A stretch of 64,000 nucleotides of DNA from Rosa chinensis. Its lineage: Eukaryota; Streptophyta; Magnoliopsida; Rosales; Rosaceae. The stretch is from the NCBI RefSeq assembly GCF_002994745.2, contig NC_037089.1, positions 15,146,141 through 15,210,140 on the forward strand, written 5' to 3'. Made by a program: the position numbers and the translations under genes. Shown here one piece after another: positions 37,281-49,981 of this stretch. The notes below the pieces were generated by a model. It saw nothing but the letters and a program-made list of their open reading frames with translations. It was not told the DNA's origin and searched no databases. Position 1 is the first letter of the stretch. Each line of letters begins with the position of its first letter.

Positions 37281-37685
37281 AGATAATGATCACCTGGTAC
37301 TTTGTTAGTTGTACAGAATGATAATGAAAAGTATGATGAATTACTTTTCATAAAATAAAATCACCTCGGTGGTGTAAATTTTTCTTCTGATCGATTACAT
37401 CAGCAGCTAGGAGAGTGTTATCAGTTCCATCTATTATTTCTTTTTATTTCAGAATTAACATATCTGGTTGAGTTTCCATATCTATTCATTAGTCTTTATT
37501 CAAAGACATCCTTGCCAAAAATGAACTAAATTCGAAATCATTCTGTTTAAATCTTCTAACGTACCAAGCAATGTACGAGTGTTTCTAATAAACATTAATT
37601 ATATATCATAATGGTAATCTAAAAATACAAGAACAGAACGTGTTTTCTGAAAATCGGGGATTGATAGACACATTGCAATCCATAG
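37281..37685. other. 3' flank of MES pseudogene, no gene seen
   Basis: AT-rich sequence without a supported frame or repeat. Confidence 0.4.
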
Positions 37686-38572
37686 AGCATCTCCAACAGT
37701 GGTGTCAAAATCCACTGTGAAGCTTCAACGAATACAAAAGATAGTTCTCAGCCTCTTCAACCCATTCTTCAAATCCACCGTGGAAGACAATTTTGGCTTC
37801 ATCCTGTCAAATTTGACAGACTCAAGAGTTCTGTCTTTTCTATTTTTAATTGTTTTTCTCTCCTTCTCTCTCATTCTTTCTCACCTCTCTCTTTCTTCAT
37901 ACCGGTACCCAGACCAAATCAAAACTTCTAAACTTGGTTCAAGTTTCACAGATAAAACAGGAAAGCAAAAATTGGGTTTTTCTGGGTTTTTGGCTTCTTG
38001 GTTTTCTGTAGAATCAATTTGATGAAGAAGATAAAAGGGGTTGTTGCTGTGGAGCCTTCTTCATATGCTCTGTATTAGGATCAAGGGCCAGATTTTAACA
38101 TGCATGAGAGTCTTATGCAAGACTATGAGAAGCTGCAGAAGGTATATCTGGGTTTTCATCAGATCTATGTATATAATTGGTTTTTTACCTGGGTTTTCCT
38201 GAATTTGGATGTTTATGTGATTGTTTTTGCTATTGAACAATTTGAGCTTATGCAGTTGGATTTGAGTTGAAGAATGAGTAATCGGTTTTGGATAGAGATG
38301 GTGAAGGAGGAGAAGGAAAGGAGGAGAAAGGGGAGAAAGGGGAGAAATAGGAGGAAGATAGAGATTTAACCAGAAGCGCATAAAAAGGAGGACAAGAAGA
38401 GAAAGAGAAGGAGAAGAAGTGTGATCGTGCATTTTGTGTTTTAATAAAATATACATTCATTTTAACTGATGGATTGGAGTGTAAATATAACAAAATCGTC
38501 AAATACCACATCATCTGTCAAATTTAAATTTGACCCAAAATTTTTAACATCTTTGTTGGAGATGGTCTTACT
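37686..38572. mobile_element. Non-autonomous TIR element (GAGCATCTCCAACA ends)
   Basis: The left end AGAGCATCTCCAACAGTGG (about 37686) is the inverse of TTGTTGGAGATGGTCTTAC (ending about 38572). Further inward, TGTCAAATTTGACA-like palindromes lie near both ends (37805 and 38517). The GAGCATCTCCAACAG terminus is common in plant MITE families. Coding capacity is nil, and I cannot assign the TSD. Confidence 0.6.
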
Positions 38573-40340
38573 GAGCAGAAATCAAAAATTCACACAAAAA
38601 GCACAATTTGGGTTACGCAGTGAAAACCTCAACTTTGAGATTAAAAACACTGCGAGACTCTTACTCTTAAGAACCCAAAATCAAATCAATGCACTAATGA
38701 CGAAGGATACGTTTCTTACAAACACAATTAGCACTGTTCTCGGCTACAATCTCTAGACTCACTAAAGAGGTGCTTGTCCTGGAGTCCAAAGCTAAGCGAT
38801 GTTGGGTGAGTAATTGATGCAATGCCATCGTCCACTGATCTCCTTTGAGTTATAGGAGGCCCTAATCTGGAAATAAGCAAGTGTCACTAACTATATAAAA
38901 GTGAAAGATGACAAAGTTGGATTATTTTGGAACTGGACAATCTGATGGTTTAGACATGGTAAAAGTTGGCCAAACAAGCTAAAAATTTTCAGAAATTAAC
39001 TTCAAGGTGTACTGAATATATCACAAAAAGAATCAAGTAAAAAGGATGAAAATTGAAAGAGTTATGCTCAAAACATTTGAGCTGGTCAGAAATTGAACGA
39101 AACATAATTGGTTTCCAGATTCCTTAAGGAGACTGAAAATAACAAGCTTTGTATATTTAGCTTTTAATAACATCACTGAGCTGTAGTGGAGGATTCACAA
39201 TATTTGCCAATCATTTAACCAGAGACAAAACATAATGAAAACACAATCAATTTTGATGTGTTCAGAGAGAGTTAATGGAGTCTCTTTCAAATTGAAATGC
39301 ACATGAATAGGCTTTGATATGCAAGGAATTCAATCCAAAAAGGATTCTGTAAGAGGTTGATATAAAACTCAGGGAGTTTGAACAAGTAAACCCAAATTTC
39401 AAATACAAGCTAAGCAATACGAGAGCATGTTGTAGGAATATAGATACAAAACCAGAAACCAAACAATCATATCATTAACCACATTAAGAACAAAGTTGAG
39501 AGAAAAATAAGACACTCACCACAGAGTCAAAACGAATGGGTGAGTTCCCTCATTAAACTCGACAGGAAAAGATGGAGACAAGACGAATTTGGCCAAGCCC
39601 ATTCATATATCAAGGAGTGTCACTTCCGAGTTAAACATGCAAGGCAAAACAGGAGGACCTCATTGAGTAAGATACTCAATAAAGTGTATTGAGTTTTGAA
39701 ATTAGTAGGGAGAGACGGAAACATAAACTGAACAATGATCTTACCTCTTAATAGAATTAATTCCAAAGAAATTTGAGGAATCCTGATAAGGAAAGAGGAT
39801 AAAGAAAATCTGAAACTCGAAATCTGCTGATTTCTGAGCAACCTCTACTCAGATCGATGTACCGACTTCATTACAGATCTGATGGCACTGATTTTTGGAT
39901 ATGTTATAGAAGAGATGATGATGAAGAACGTTTTTCGATCAGAGGCTTTGATTTAGGTTCATTAAGGCATGCAAATTGGCTGACGTAAACAGGGCTATGA
40001 GAAGGTTCAGGAGAAGAACAAAGGGAAGATTTTGTTTTCTGGCAGAAAAAGGTTAAGCACTTGTTTCTTAAAGAATTACTTTGAGAATTGAGCTTAATAA
40101 GGTTAGTATCGATGGAGTTCTCTAGAAAGAAGTTAATTATATAGGATGATATTAATAAACTTAAGAAAATAATATGTTAAGAATATCAATTGTAGAAAAT
40201 AGAAAGTATCTTAAAGTGTAAAATAATAAGCGTAACAAATTTCGTAAATAATAATTTTGCAAGAATTGTCTAAAATACATATATAGAGGTATGTTTTTTT
40301 TTTTTTTTTTTTTGAATAGGGTAAACGCACTATTCCCCAT
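38573..40340. other. No gene seen; possible non-coding transcript
   Basis: AT-rich, no protein recognised. On the minus strand a stretch around 39750-40000 looks like a transcribed leader (pyrimidine-rich, with a GTAAGATC donor-like site near 39740) but leads to no recognisable coding exon. A T run (about 40291-40313) precedes the Lines copy. Confidence 0.3.
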
Positions 40341-40427
40341 TTCCCCCTGTCCTTGAGCCTAAACGCACCGTTTCGTCATCTCTGAACTCTCAAGACTCGG
40401 TTTTCGAAGCTGAAGCGTCGATTCAAA

Positions 40428-41121
40428 ATGTGCAGCGATTCAAATCTGACGAAGCTTCACCGTCTGATCGACGATTCTCTCCGTCCGTACACAGTGAGTT
40501 TTCACAATTTAGGGTTTTCAATTTGGGGGCTTTTCAATTTAGGGTTTTCAATCTGGGGCTTTTGCAGGAACCAGATGTCGTTTCGGTAACGAAAGAGAGA
40601 GAAATTCTGGTCAGTCTCTCTCAGGTTCTTCGGCAAGTGAAGCTTTGGATTGGAGAAGTTGATTCCGATTCTGATAATGTGAGTCCGTTTCTCTCTGGAA
40701 ACTGTAAAAAGTACATTTCTTGGCGGTAAAACCATGTAAAGGTCCAAACTTTGAAGTTTATTGAGTTAATGTTTGTGATCAGGGAGTGGTGACTGGATTG
40801 GATTTTGAGAATGAGTGTATGTGTCTGAGTAAAATCTTAACTCACTTGGTAATTTTGTTTTTTTTTTATCTTTGAGTAATGAATCATATGGTTTAAGAAA
40901 ATCAAAGTTTGTTGCTTTTCCAACAGATTGTTTTGCTAACAGTGGAGAGTCAATATGTGAAGCATCTGGCCTGCAATGTTCTAGCTGCTGTCTCCGAATT
41001 TGTGGCGGCTTCTGAAGAGCTTTTGCGGCAATCCATTCCTACTCTGGAGTTTAATCAGGAAGATTGTTTGGAAGGCTCTCCGTTTCTATCCAGTGTTTAT
41101 GCCACTGGATATGAAGATTAA
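40428..41121 (+). pseudogene. Truncated Lines copy with internal deletion
   Basis: Exons 1-3 match the full gene and keep splice sites: 40428-40493, 40568-40678 and 40783-40848. The fourth exon (40927-41121) starts as exon 4 but at about 41012 jumps in frame to the middle of exon 6 (source near 7588), removing exon 5 and half of exon 6. The fused frame stops at 41121, giving a potential 145-aa protein with the first ~110 residues of Lines. From about 41094 the sequence leaves the Lines gene altogether (41094-41270 not identified). It may be transcribed, but the C-terminal domain is absent. Confidence 0.88.
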
Positions 41122-42434
41122 GGTGGTAATGCTACTGAGATCATTAAGTCAAACTTTACAGCTCTGGACATGCTTGGCTGCTACATCTCAGACTACAGAA
41201 AGGTTAGTTCCCTAAGTGAGAGATCTGCGTTGCAGTTTACACTCTGAACAAGGAGATTCGGGTCATAGATGCTCAATATAAGTATCTTTTAGCCGTCTAT
41301 TCTTTCAAAAATAAACCGGTAAATATATGATGCTATGTTCTCTATAGATTCCAATATTTTCTCTTCCTGTTTGGTGTACTTGAAATTGTATACGTTCGGC
41401 AAATTATTTTTTATTCAGTTGCTTAGAGTTTAGATATAGACAAGGATATCAATCCATTGGGTCCTGAACTCCTGATCTTTGGACATAATATGACGTATCT
41501 TAAAAAGCAGGTTACAATTTAAATCTGATTTAACAGATTTCTGTCTTTCGTGATCCTTCTAGAGTTTTGTTACCAGCTTTTCTTATTTGCTTCTTTTTAT
41601 AATTTGCATCTAGCTTATTTTTCTTTTATAACCATTTTCATGAAATTCTCTGTTTTTCTTTCTGCTAAACTTTTGCATAAACAACATAGGTATGAACTAT
41701 TCTATTTGGTGTGTAGATAAAGGTGTCGGCCCCTAGACTCATCACCTTTGCATGTTTAACTTTCTTTGGCTCTAGCCTTTCCTAGCAAGATCAGCAAGTC
41801 CTTTGTTAATTTAATTGCCTGGTATTGGATAAAGGAGGAATAAACAAGTGGATAAGTAAGAATACTCTTAGATTTATACTTGGTTCCAAACGACTTAAGC
41901 ATTGTACAGTAGCAATTCAAGTACTAGATTGTAGAATCTGCTACAGTGAATAATGCAGGTAGTTTGATTGAACCATGAAGACATCTGTGCCTTTGAATTA
42001 TTGGAGATGTTCAAAGGAAGGAGAAAGGAAAAATAAGGAGAGGACAAGTGGAGTACGATCTTGTTTAGTCATGAAAATAATAACAGAGAAAGAAAAGAGG
42101 TTCATGGGTTCAGATCATTACCCTATTTGACGAATTCTTAGAATTACATAATAGATTTGTGCATGGGTGATGCCTCTAGATCTTGATCAGTGCAAGCTTT
42201 ACGTAAATGAGAGAAACACTACCAAAGATTAGTCCTACCTGAGACATTAGGATCATTTTCACTAGAAACAGTAGGAGGAGGTGACTTTTATACCTCGGAA
42301 TGATTAGTCTGCCCGCCAAAGCTGAGTTTTTTTCAAAAGACTACAACTGACTTTTCAAATCGTAATCATCTTATCTTTGTATTAATAAACAGAAAACTGG
42401 TGAGGAATAAATGAAGGATTTGGGTTCCTCCGAG

Positions 42435-42442
42435 TATATAAG
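42435..42442 (+). promoter_or_regulatory. TATA box of MES C
   Basis: TATATAAG 35 bp upstream of the ATG at 42478, identical in sequence and spacing to that of gene A. Confidence 0.7.
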
Positions 42443-42477
42443 CAAGACCAGAGCACATGCAGGCTTAGGAAAGACTG

Positions 42478-43625
42478 ATGAAAATGGAGAATATGAGAGT
42501 GAAGCATTTTGTGCCTTTTCTTTTGCTTCTTTGCTTGGCAAGAATCTGTACTAATATTGTTGCAACTGACCATATGTCATCTGGGAAGAAGCATTTTGTG
42601 CTGGTTCATGGAGCTGGTCACGGAGCTTGGTGTTGGTATAAGCTGGCAACTCTATTGAACTCCACAGGTCACAATGTTACAACTCTAGACCTTGCAGCAT
42701 CCGGTATCAACCCGATCCAGGTACAGCAAGTTCATTCGTTCTCAGACTACGTTGAGCCATTGATCAAATTTCTGGGGTCTCTGTTACCAAAAGAGAGGGT
42801 TATCCTGGTTGGCCACAGCATGGGTGGGGCGGTGATATCAATTGCCATGGAGAGGTTCCCTGAGAAAATTGCTGCAGCTGTTTATGCCACTGCTTTTATG
42901 CCTGGTCCTGCTCTGAGTTACTTGACTATTTTTGAGAAGGTAATGACTTCTACTCCATACACCTATACTTTTGTTCATATGATATATTAAGGGTGAGTAT
43001 TCACATGATCTTAATGTTGTTGTAAACTCTACAGATTCAGGAAACATTGGTGTCAGCTGACGTTCAGTATAGATATGATCAGGGGGCCAACAAACCTCCA
43101 ACCTCGCTACTCATTGGACCAAAACTATTGTCTTCGAGATTGTACCAGCTATCGCCACCAGAGGTAAACTTAGAAAAGTGAATCATTGTGCTTAGCACTA
43201 TTAATTCATCTTTACAAGTGACGTGTAATGTTCTTGCATGTAAGAAACAATCTATTTTTCAAAACAAAGTAACAGCATGATCCAGTTTCAATTTTCAGTT
43301 GGTGAGCTAATACTGTTCCTGTTTTCTTCTGTGTTGTTGATGCATCAATGGACAGGATCTAAAACTAGCATTGTCATTGGTGAGATTTTCCCCTCTATTT
43401 AATGAAGAAATAAAACTCACCGAGGAGAAGTACGGATTGGTTCCAAGAGTTTTCATCGTGTGTGACCAAGACCTTACAATACAGGAGGATCTGCAAACGT
43501 GGATGATCAGGAAAAATCCCCCAAATGAAGTGAAGGTTATAAATGGTTCCGATCACATGGTCATGTTTTCTAGACCACTGGAGCTGTTCTCCAACCTCCT
43601 GAACGTTGCTGAGAAATATTCTTAA
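42478..43625 (+). CDS. Methylesterase-family hydrolase with N-terminal signal peptide, gene C
   Basis: Three exons, 42478-42939, 43035-43163 and 43356-43625, each the same length as in gene A, coding for 286 aa. It has the same signal-peptide-like N-terminus (residues 1-30), Ser114, Asp236 and His264. About 11 residues differ from gene A, several near functional parts: GGAV versus GGAG after the nucleophile, FMPG versus LMPG, LFNEE versus LFIEE, and DLTIQED versus DLSIEED beside the catalytic Asp. Val after the GHSMGGA block is closer to the other family members, so gene A may be the altered one. Function as for gene A: a putative secreted methyl-ester hydrolase of unknown substrate. The promoter and leader are also duplicated, so expression may overlap with A. 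Confidence 0.93.
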
Positions 43626-44369
43626 AGATCTTGATTACCTAGCTAGTTATAAATTACTAGTTAGAAGCCTAGAAATTCATCATTGTATGAATAATTGAAG
43701 TAGATTAGCTACCCTCTTTGGTGAATGGTGACTGTCTATATACATATGCACGAATAACTTCTCAGAAAATAAATCACATATGTGATGTAAACTGTTCTTA
43801 CAAAATTACCAATAAAGTCAATTATGAAGAAGAAAAGAAAAGTCTCATTTGGAGTATAACATCTGTCGTAATTCTCTCTGTGTTTTTCTTTTTGCCAACT
43901 TTGAACTTTTCTTATCAGCAGGACAAAACCAACATGTATGTATGTCAAGTGTGGAAAATAAGAAAGAGTGTTGGCCTTTAGAGTCGTCGCCGGTGCATGT
44001 TTAACTGTCTTCGACTCTTGGCTCTTGTAGCTAGATCAGCTAATCCTTTGGTCACTTAATCGCCTATTAGAGTTTACAGTGTCTGCAATAATTACCAAGG
44101 CGGATTGATAAAGGATGAGTGAGAACGCCCAGATTTATACGTGGTTCTAAACCGCTTTGTACGTGCCCTTGCCGTCCCATAAGTATGAGCTTCTTAAGCA
44201 TAATAATTGTACAGGTGCAACATACGTTCAAGACTGCAGAATCTGCTGCAGAAAGTAACGCAGTTCATTTGATTTAACTATGACAGGATACCATTGCGGT
44301 TGGAATTATTTGAATAATACTGTATGATTCATACGAGGTCGTTTGATGATTTCGAGTCCCAAGTGTAGA

Positions 44370-45072
44370 TGTAAGACGTGGACTACTCCAATATTAAGCA
44401 ACAGCAACGCTTTGACGGGCACGATTGCAAACAACTTTCACTGTTTGAGTGGAATAGGTGAGATAACGTCCACGATTGTAAACAATCGTGGGTAAGTAAA
44501 GTTTTTTTATTATTTTCCACATTTTTGTTTTGTACCCAAACCTACTAAGAGTAAGTTTACCTGTTGAGTTTGACCGGTTAAGACTACTCACTGTTTTTTT
44601 CTTGTATTTCTACTATTGAGCTTGATCAGTCATATACTGTTCACAAAATGTCACGACCAAGGCCTTTTACTGATTCGCTTTAGCAACCTAGTGTCTATTC
44701 CCACCGCCGTCTAAAATTCTGAGAAAAAATTTGGGGAAATTGATTATGGTTTCTCGGCCAAACTTAGAGACATTTCCCACAGAGGACCCTATGAGAGAGG
44801 GCGCACCACCATCTTGTTTTGCCCACAACATTCCATATGGAGTTTGCAAGTAAAGACTGAAGACCACATTACCAAATCTACAGTTGTGGTGCGCTGGCGA
44901 AGGCATAAAGGGTGGCAACCCGAGATCAAGCCACCTCGAAATTGTTTTTTGTTTTTTTTTTTCTTGTTTTATCATTTTTTTAAAATTTATAATAAACTGA
45001 ATTTGTTAGTTTAAAACTTTAAATTTGTTGGTTATTGATCTCATTCCAACAATATTAGTGACTTACATTCTC

Positions 45073-45116
<44 letters not shown>

Positions 45117-45380
45117 TATTAGTGACTTAAAAATGAATTGGGAAGAAACAAAAAAATAAAAATAAAAATAAAATTTAATTTTCTAGTAGACTTTGAATTG
45201 ATTAAATTTTAATTATAAATTTAACATTTTATATTGTTTAGAAAAACTAATTGTGAAGATCAAGTCCCTTGACTTCTTTATATGGGTAATATTGCAATAC
45301 ATGTATACCATATATATGAGAAATGGTCGGAAAAAGTGCTCTATAATATTAGTGACGATTAATAAATTGTGTCTTAATTT
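44370..45380. other. No gene seen; A/T runs
   Basis: A short inverted pair 'cacgattg..aac / caatcgtg' lies near 44420-44490. An A run (about 45074-45101) is followed by (TA)n to 45118. A TGTCACGACC string at 44648 resembles a gypsy LTR start, but no partner end was found. Confidence 0.4.
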
Positions 45381-48300
45381 TTTTTTTGAAAATAGATTTC
45401 ATTGAATCAGATAACGATTACATCGTTTCGAATGACATCCCTTATAATTTCGGGAGCTGTTACAAGCCACATTTGACTATCACTAGTTCTCAACGCATGA
45501 GAAGCAAGCAAATGTGCAACTACATTTGCTTCTCTGTTTACATGAGTAAGACTGAACCCAGGATGGGTCTGTAACAAAGTTCTGACTTCCCCAATCAATA
45601 TATGCATAGTAGAAAGGTCATAAGTTGGAGACTGGATAGCTTGTACCAAAAGTGCACAGTCACTTTCAAAAATTACCTCATCTTGCTGCAGTGTTTGAGC
45701 TAGAAAGAGTCCATCTCGCAAAGCTAGTAATTCAACATGAAATGGAGAAGTGAGAAGGGTATATGGCCGAGCCTGTCTAGCTACAAAGCTGCCATCACTA
45801 TCTCGAATTACACATCCCACTCCTCCTCGTCTAGATTCCACCTGATATGCACCATCAACATTGATCTTTACCTTTCCCGGATTTGGTGCCTTCCATCTTA
45901 TTGACCTTGCTTGTCGAACCAACGACGAGACATTATGTTTTTTAAATTCTTCATACCAGCCAAGCGTTAAAAAACATGTCTCAGAGGCATGCCTTCCTTT
46001 TTGTTCCCAGACTTGTGAATTCCTACTTTTCCAAATTCCCCAAATCAACATAAGAATCTTACACAGTTCCTCCTTGGTGAATCTGTTGACAACCCCTGTA
46101 AGCCACTCTTGAATGGTAGTACTTGCAGCCCCTAACATTGGTATCCCAGCCCTATTCCATACTTCTTTAGCATACGGACAATTCACAAACAAGTGTAGGC
46201 TATCTTCATGAGGATGATTGCAGAAAACACACCCCAATTCGCCATTATAGCCCTTAGTATTAAGGCCGATCCGAGTTGGTAGAATATTTCCCATAATTCT
46301 CCAAGCATGCAGCGCTACTTTTCCAGGGACTTTGGCACTCCAAACCTTTTTCCATACCACTCTAAGTGGGTCGACAGGCGGTTTTGGAGCTAAAACCAAA
46401 CCAAGAGCTAAATCCTTGGCCACATAATATGCACTGTTTGTAGTAAAGAAACCCCTCTTGTTAAAGTGCCAAATTTGTTGATCTAAAGTTGCACTACGAC
46501 TCAAAGGTATGGTCAAAATTAAATCAATATCAGCTGGTGTGAAATACCTTTGTAGAACGTTTATATCCCAGGTCCACGTAAAAGGATCAATCAGCTCCAT
46601 GACCAATTTAGGCGCATCTTGAGAAGGAGGAGATGATGGACCTCGAGGATACACATCCATAATCCAATTATGCTGCCAAATTTTAATTTGGGAACCATCT
46701 CCCACCTGCCATCTGAGTCCCTGTAACAAAACTTGTCTTGCTTCTAATATACTACGCCACGAAAAAGAAGGAGTACGACCCAATTCTACAGTACTATATT
46801 CCCCATTTGGAAAATAAATAGCCTTATACAATCTGGCTATAAGAGAGGTAGGGTTGGTCAATAACCTCCAACTCTGTTTAGCTAACATAGCTAGATTAAA
46901 CTAGTGGAGATTTTTGAAGCCCATTCCCCCATCCTGTTTAGAAACACATAATCGTTCCCAAGATCTCCAATGTATTTTATTCTTCTCCTCTGAATCCCCC
47001 CACCAGAAGCTAGCACAAAGTTGATGCAGATCATCACACAATCCCAACGGTAATTTATAACAATTCATAACATACATTGGTACAGATTGTCCCACTGCTT
47101 TGATAAGGATTTCTTTGCCAGCACCACTTAACAATTTAGATCTCCAACTTACCACCTTCTTAGTAAGTTTTTCCTTCAAATAATTGAAAGCTGCTGTCTT
47201 CGTCCTACCAACATGTGTGGGCAAACCCAGATATCTATCATGTTTATCAACACGCTTCACACCCAATAGACTAGCCAAACCCTCCTGCCGGTCCAAACTC
47301 ATGCCTTTACTAAAAGCCACTTCACTTTTCTGCAAGTTAACCCTTTGTCCCGAAGCTATTTCGTAAGTATGCAAGATATTTCTAAATTGTTGACAGTCTT
47401 CTTCAATGGCAGTTCCAAACAGAAAACTATCATCTGCAAATAGCAGATGATGTATAACCGGTGCATGGTGATTGATTTGAATACCTCGTATCCATTGCTG
47501 ATTTACAAAGTGCGCAATGAGAGAAGACAATCCTTCTCCACACAAGATAAACAAGTAAGGCGATAGAGGATCGCCTTGTCTGATACCTGGGGATGGCCTC
47601 ACATATCCTCTAACTTCTCCATTAATGAGAAAAGAATAGCTGACCGTTCGAAGACTAGCCATTACAATCTCTACCCATTCCTCAGCAAAACCCAACTTCA
47701 GTAACATATTCTGCAAGAAACTCCATTCCAGTCTATCATAAGCCTTGCTACCATCTAACTTCAAAGAAAAGTGCCCTTCATCTCCTCTTCTCTCATTGTG
47801 TAAAAAATGCGCTACCTCCGTTGCAATCAGCGTATTATCAGAGATCAAACGCCCTGGTACAAAAGCACTTTGTAATGGAGAGATCACTGTCCCCAGTAAC
47901 TTCTTCAACCTGTTAGCCAGCACTTTTGAACAAATCCTGTAGAGGACGTTGCATAAGGCTATGGGCCGTAGATCAGTCATATCCTTTGGCTCTTTCACTT
48001 TTGGGATAAGAGTAATATGAGTAAAGTTTACCTCCTGTAAAAGATTCCCAGAGGTTAGGAAAGATTTGACAGCAACACAAACATTGTTTCCAACTGTATC
48101 CCAAAACTTCTGAAAGAAAAATGGTGACATGCCATCTGGACCTGGGGCTTTTGACGGATGCATTTGAAACGCAGCAACTCGGATCTCATCATCCGTATAC
48201 GGAGCTAACAAGTCATTATTCATCTTAGGAGTCACCTTCCGATGGACTATCTGCAAAATGATGTTCATTGCAGTCTCATTTGTACCCTCAGTAGAGAACA

Positions 48301-49510
48301 TTTTGCGATAATAATTACTCACAACTTTTTCAATATGAACTGCCTCTATGACCCAATTACCTTGTCCATCATGCAACCCTTTAATAGTGTTCCTCTGCCT
48401 TCTATTCGACGCTCTTCTGTGGAAATAAGCAGTGTTCCTATCCCCAGACTTTAACCACAACTCCTTAGAACGTTGGCTCTAAATAGTCCCCTCCTGCGTC
48501 AATAATTCTTGAAGACGGACATGCAACTCTTGCTTCTCTTGGTTTTTACTATAATCAAAAGGCTCCTGCATTAGGTCATTTAGTCGTTCTCTGACCGCTC
48601 GCATCTCAACCTGCCTGAATTGAAAGGTATTACGCTGCCATGTATTGAGATCGGCACCTGTTTTCTTGATCTTTCGGCATACTTTGCTCATAGGGTCCCC
48701 ATCAGCCTCTGTTTGCCAACTTGACCTAATAACCTCTTCACACTCACTGTGTTGCGCCCAAAATTGCTCAAAACGAAATATCTTTTTCCTTCTGCCAGTT
48801 TGCACAGGTGGTGCATTACAAATCTCTACTAATAAAGGGCTATGATCCGAGGAACTAGGGTGCAAATGAGTCGTCGTAGAATGACTGAATAGACTACGTA
48901 GGCCAGTTGTCCATAGACTGCGATCCAACCGCTCTTTCGTTTGATAATCTGACCAAGTGAAAGGGCTTCCCCGGAATCCCATATCAATTAAAGAGCAATC
49001 TACTACACATTCTCTGAAAGTTTGCATTTGTAGGGGCCTTCTCACCCCTTCACCTGATTTCTCCGTACTGTCAAGAATTTCATTGAAATCTCCACATATT
49101 AACCATGGTAAAGAAGATTGAGCAGCAAGTTGCCGCATCAAGGCCCAGGTTGCATGACGATCACCCGTCTGTGCATATCCATAAATCCCAGTCAACCTCC
49201 ATTCATCAGCAGAGCCTCTGTCCCTAATCGATACGTCCACATGTCTTACGGAATAATTACGAACATGTAAAGGAACATCGTTCATCCATAACATAGCAAT
49301 TCCTCTCGACACATCACTCTTTGGTTCACATAAGCAATTATCAAACCCAACCTTGATGCGCAAAGTCTCCATTTGTTTCGCATCACATAGGGTTTCAGCA
49401 AGAAACAGTATACGTGGTTTTTCTTGTCTAATAAGATCGACCAGTGCCCTACGTCTGTAAGCACCCACAATTCCCCGACAGTTCCAAGCGAGAATCCTGA
49501 AAGCCGCCAT
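45380..49510 (-). mobile_element. LINE (L1-type) ORF2, broken by two stop codons
   Basis: Minus-strand ORF2 in one frame from the ATG at 49508-49510 to the stop at 45407, with only two in-frame nonsense codons (about 48479-48481 and about 46901-46903) and no frameshift. Part 1 (343 aa) is the APE-type endonuclease, with WNCRG, GDFNEIL and SDHSPLL blocks. Part 2 (519 aa) is the reverse transcriptase, with SKAYDRLEW, RQGDPLSPYLF and the FADD catalytic box. Part 3 (493 aa) holds a zf-RVT knuckle (CVFCNHPHEDSLHLFVNC) and an RNase H domain with VDGAY, ELLAL and SDCALL carrying the acidic residues. A short poly(A) (T run at 45380-45389) follows. ORF1 is missing, so the copy is 5' truncated; few lesions imply a young insertion. 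Confidence 0.95.
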
Positions 49511-49960
49511 GGGAGAACACGGCCGCTGTCAAGCGTCGTATTCCAACTTGCTCAGAACGCATGGCGTATACAACTAATAAATAAGTTAGACCACATTAGT
49601 GGGCATATAAAGATTTTTTGCAATCCAAAAAATTGAAACTGGAATTCAATAAATTTGGCATTACCTATCTATTTATAGTGTATTAATAGAGATTGTGTAA
49701 AAAAATTAACTCGATCCGCTGTCATTTTGACATCAAATAAAGCAGTCAAGACTTTATACACTTATACTTCCCTAAGGGGAGCTGAACCACTAGGAGATAA
49801 ACTTCTTGAAATTTTTACATCGGTTGATATTGTTCATACCCACAAGAGTGTGAGAGCCGATAGATCGAAAAAATAAGTTACGAGTGATGAGCGGTTACGA
49901 GTGCCGGTGATCGGGATGTTCTCTCGATGCTTATTATATTTTGGGGTTTAGGAACAATGT

Positions 49961-49981
49961 CCCCCCCCCCCCCCCCCCCCT
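49961..49981. repeat. Homopolymer C tract
   Basis: About 21 consecutive C within the first repeat copy. Runs of this length are also a common assembly or sequencing weak spot. Confidence 0.9.

Larger units (their letters stand above)
41270..44370. repeat. Segmental duplication block C
   Basis: The closest relative of block A (see 9515-12445), collinear and nearly identical across the MES gene and some 900 bp upstream and 400 bp downstream. 41275-41580 also matches 17210-17500 in block B, so B and C share sequence that A has lost or never had. Confidence 0.9.

Noticed and set aside
44640..44990. Gypsy LTR beginning at TGTCACGACC
   Set aside because: No matching LTR end, TSD or primer-binding site could be found.
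49560..49960. 5' target duplication of the large LINE
   Set aside because: I compared the A/T-rich flanks at 45.35 and 49.56 kb; only a short TAATAAAT-like similarity was seen, which is not enough in this sequence.
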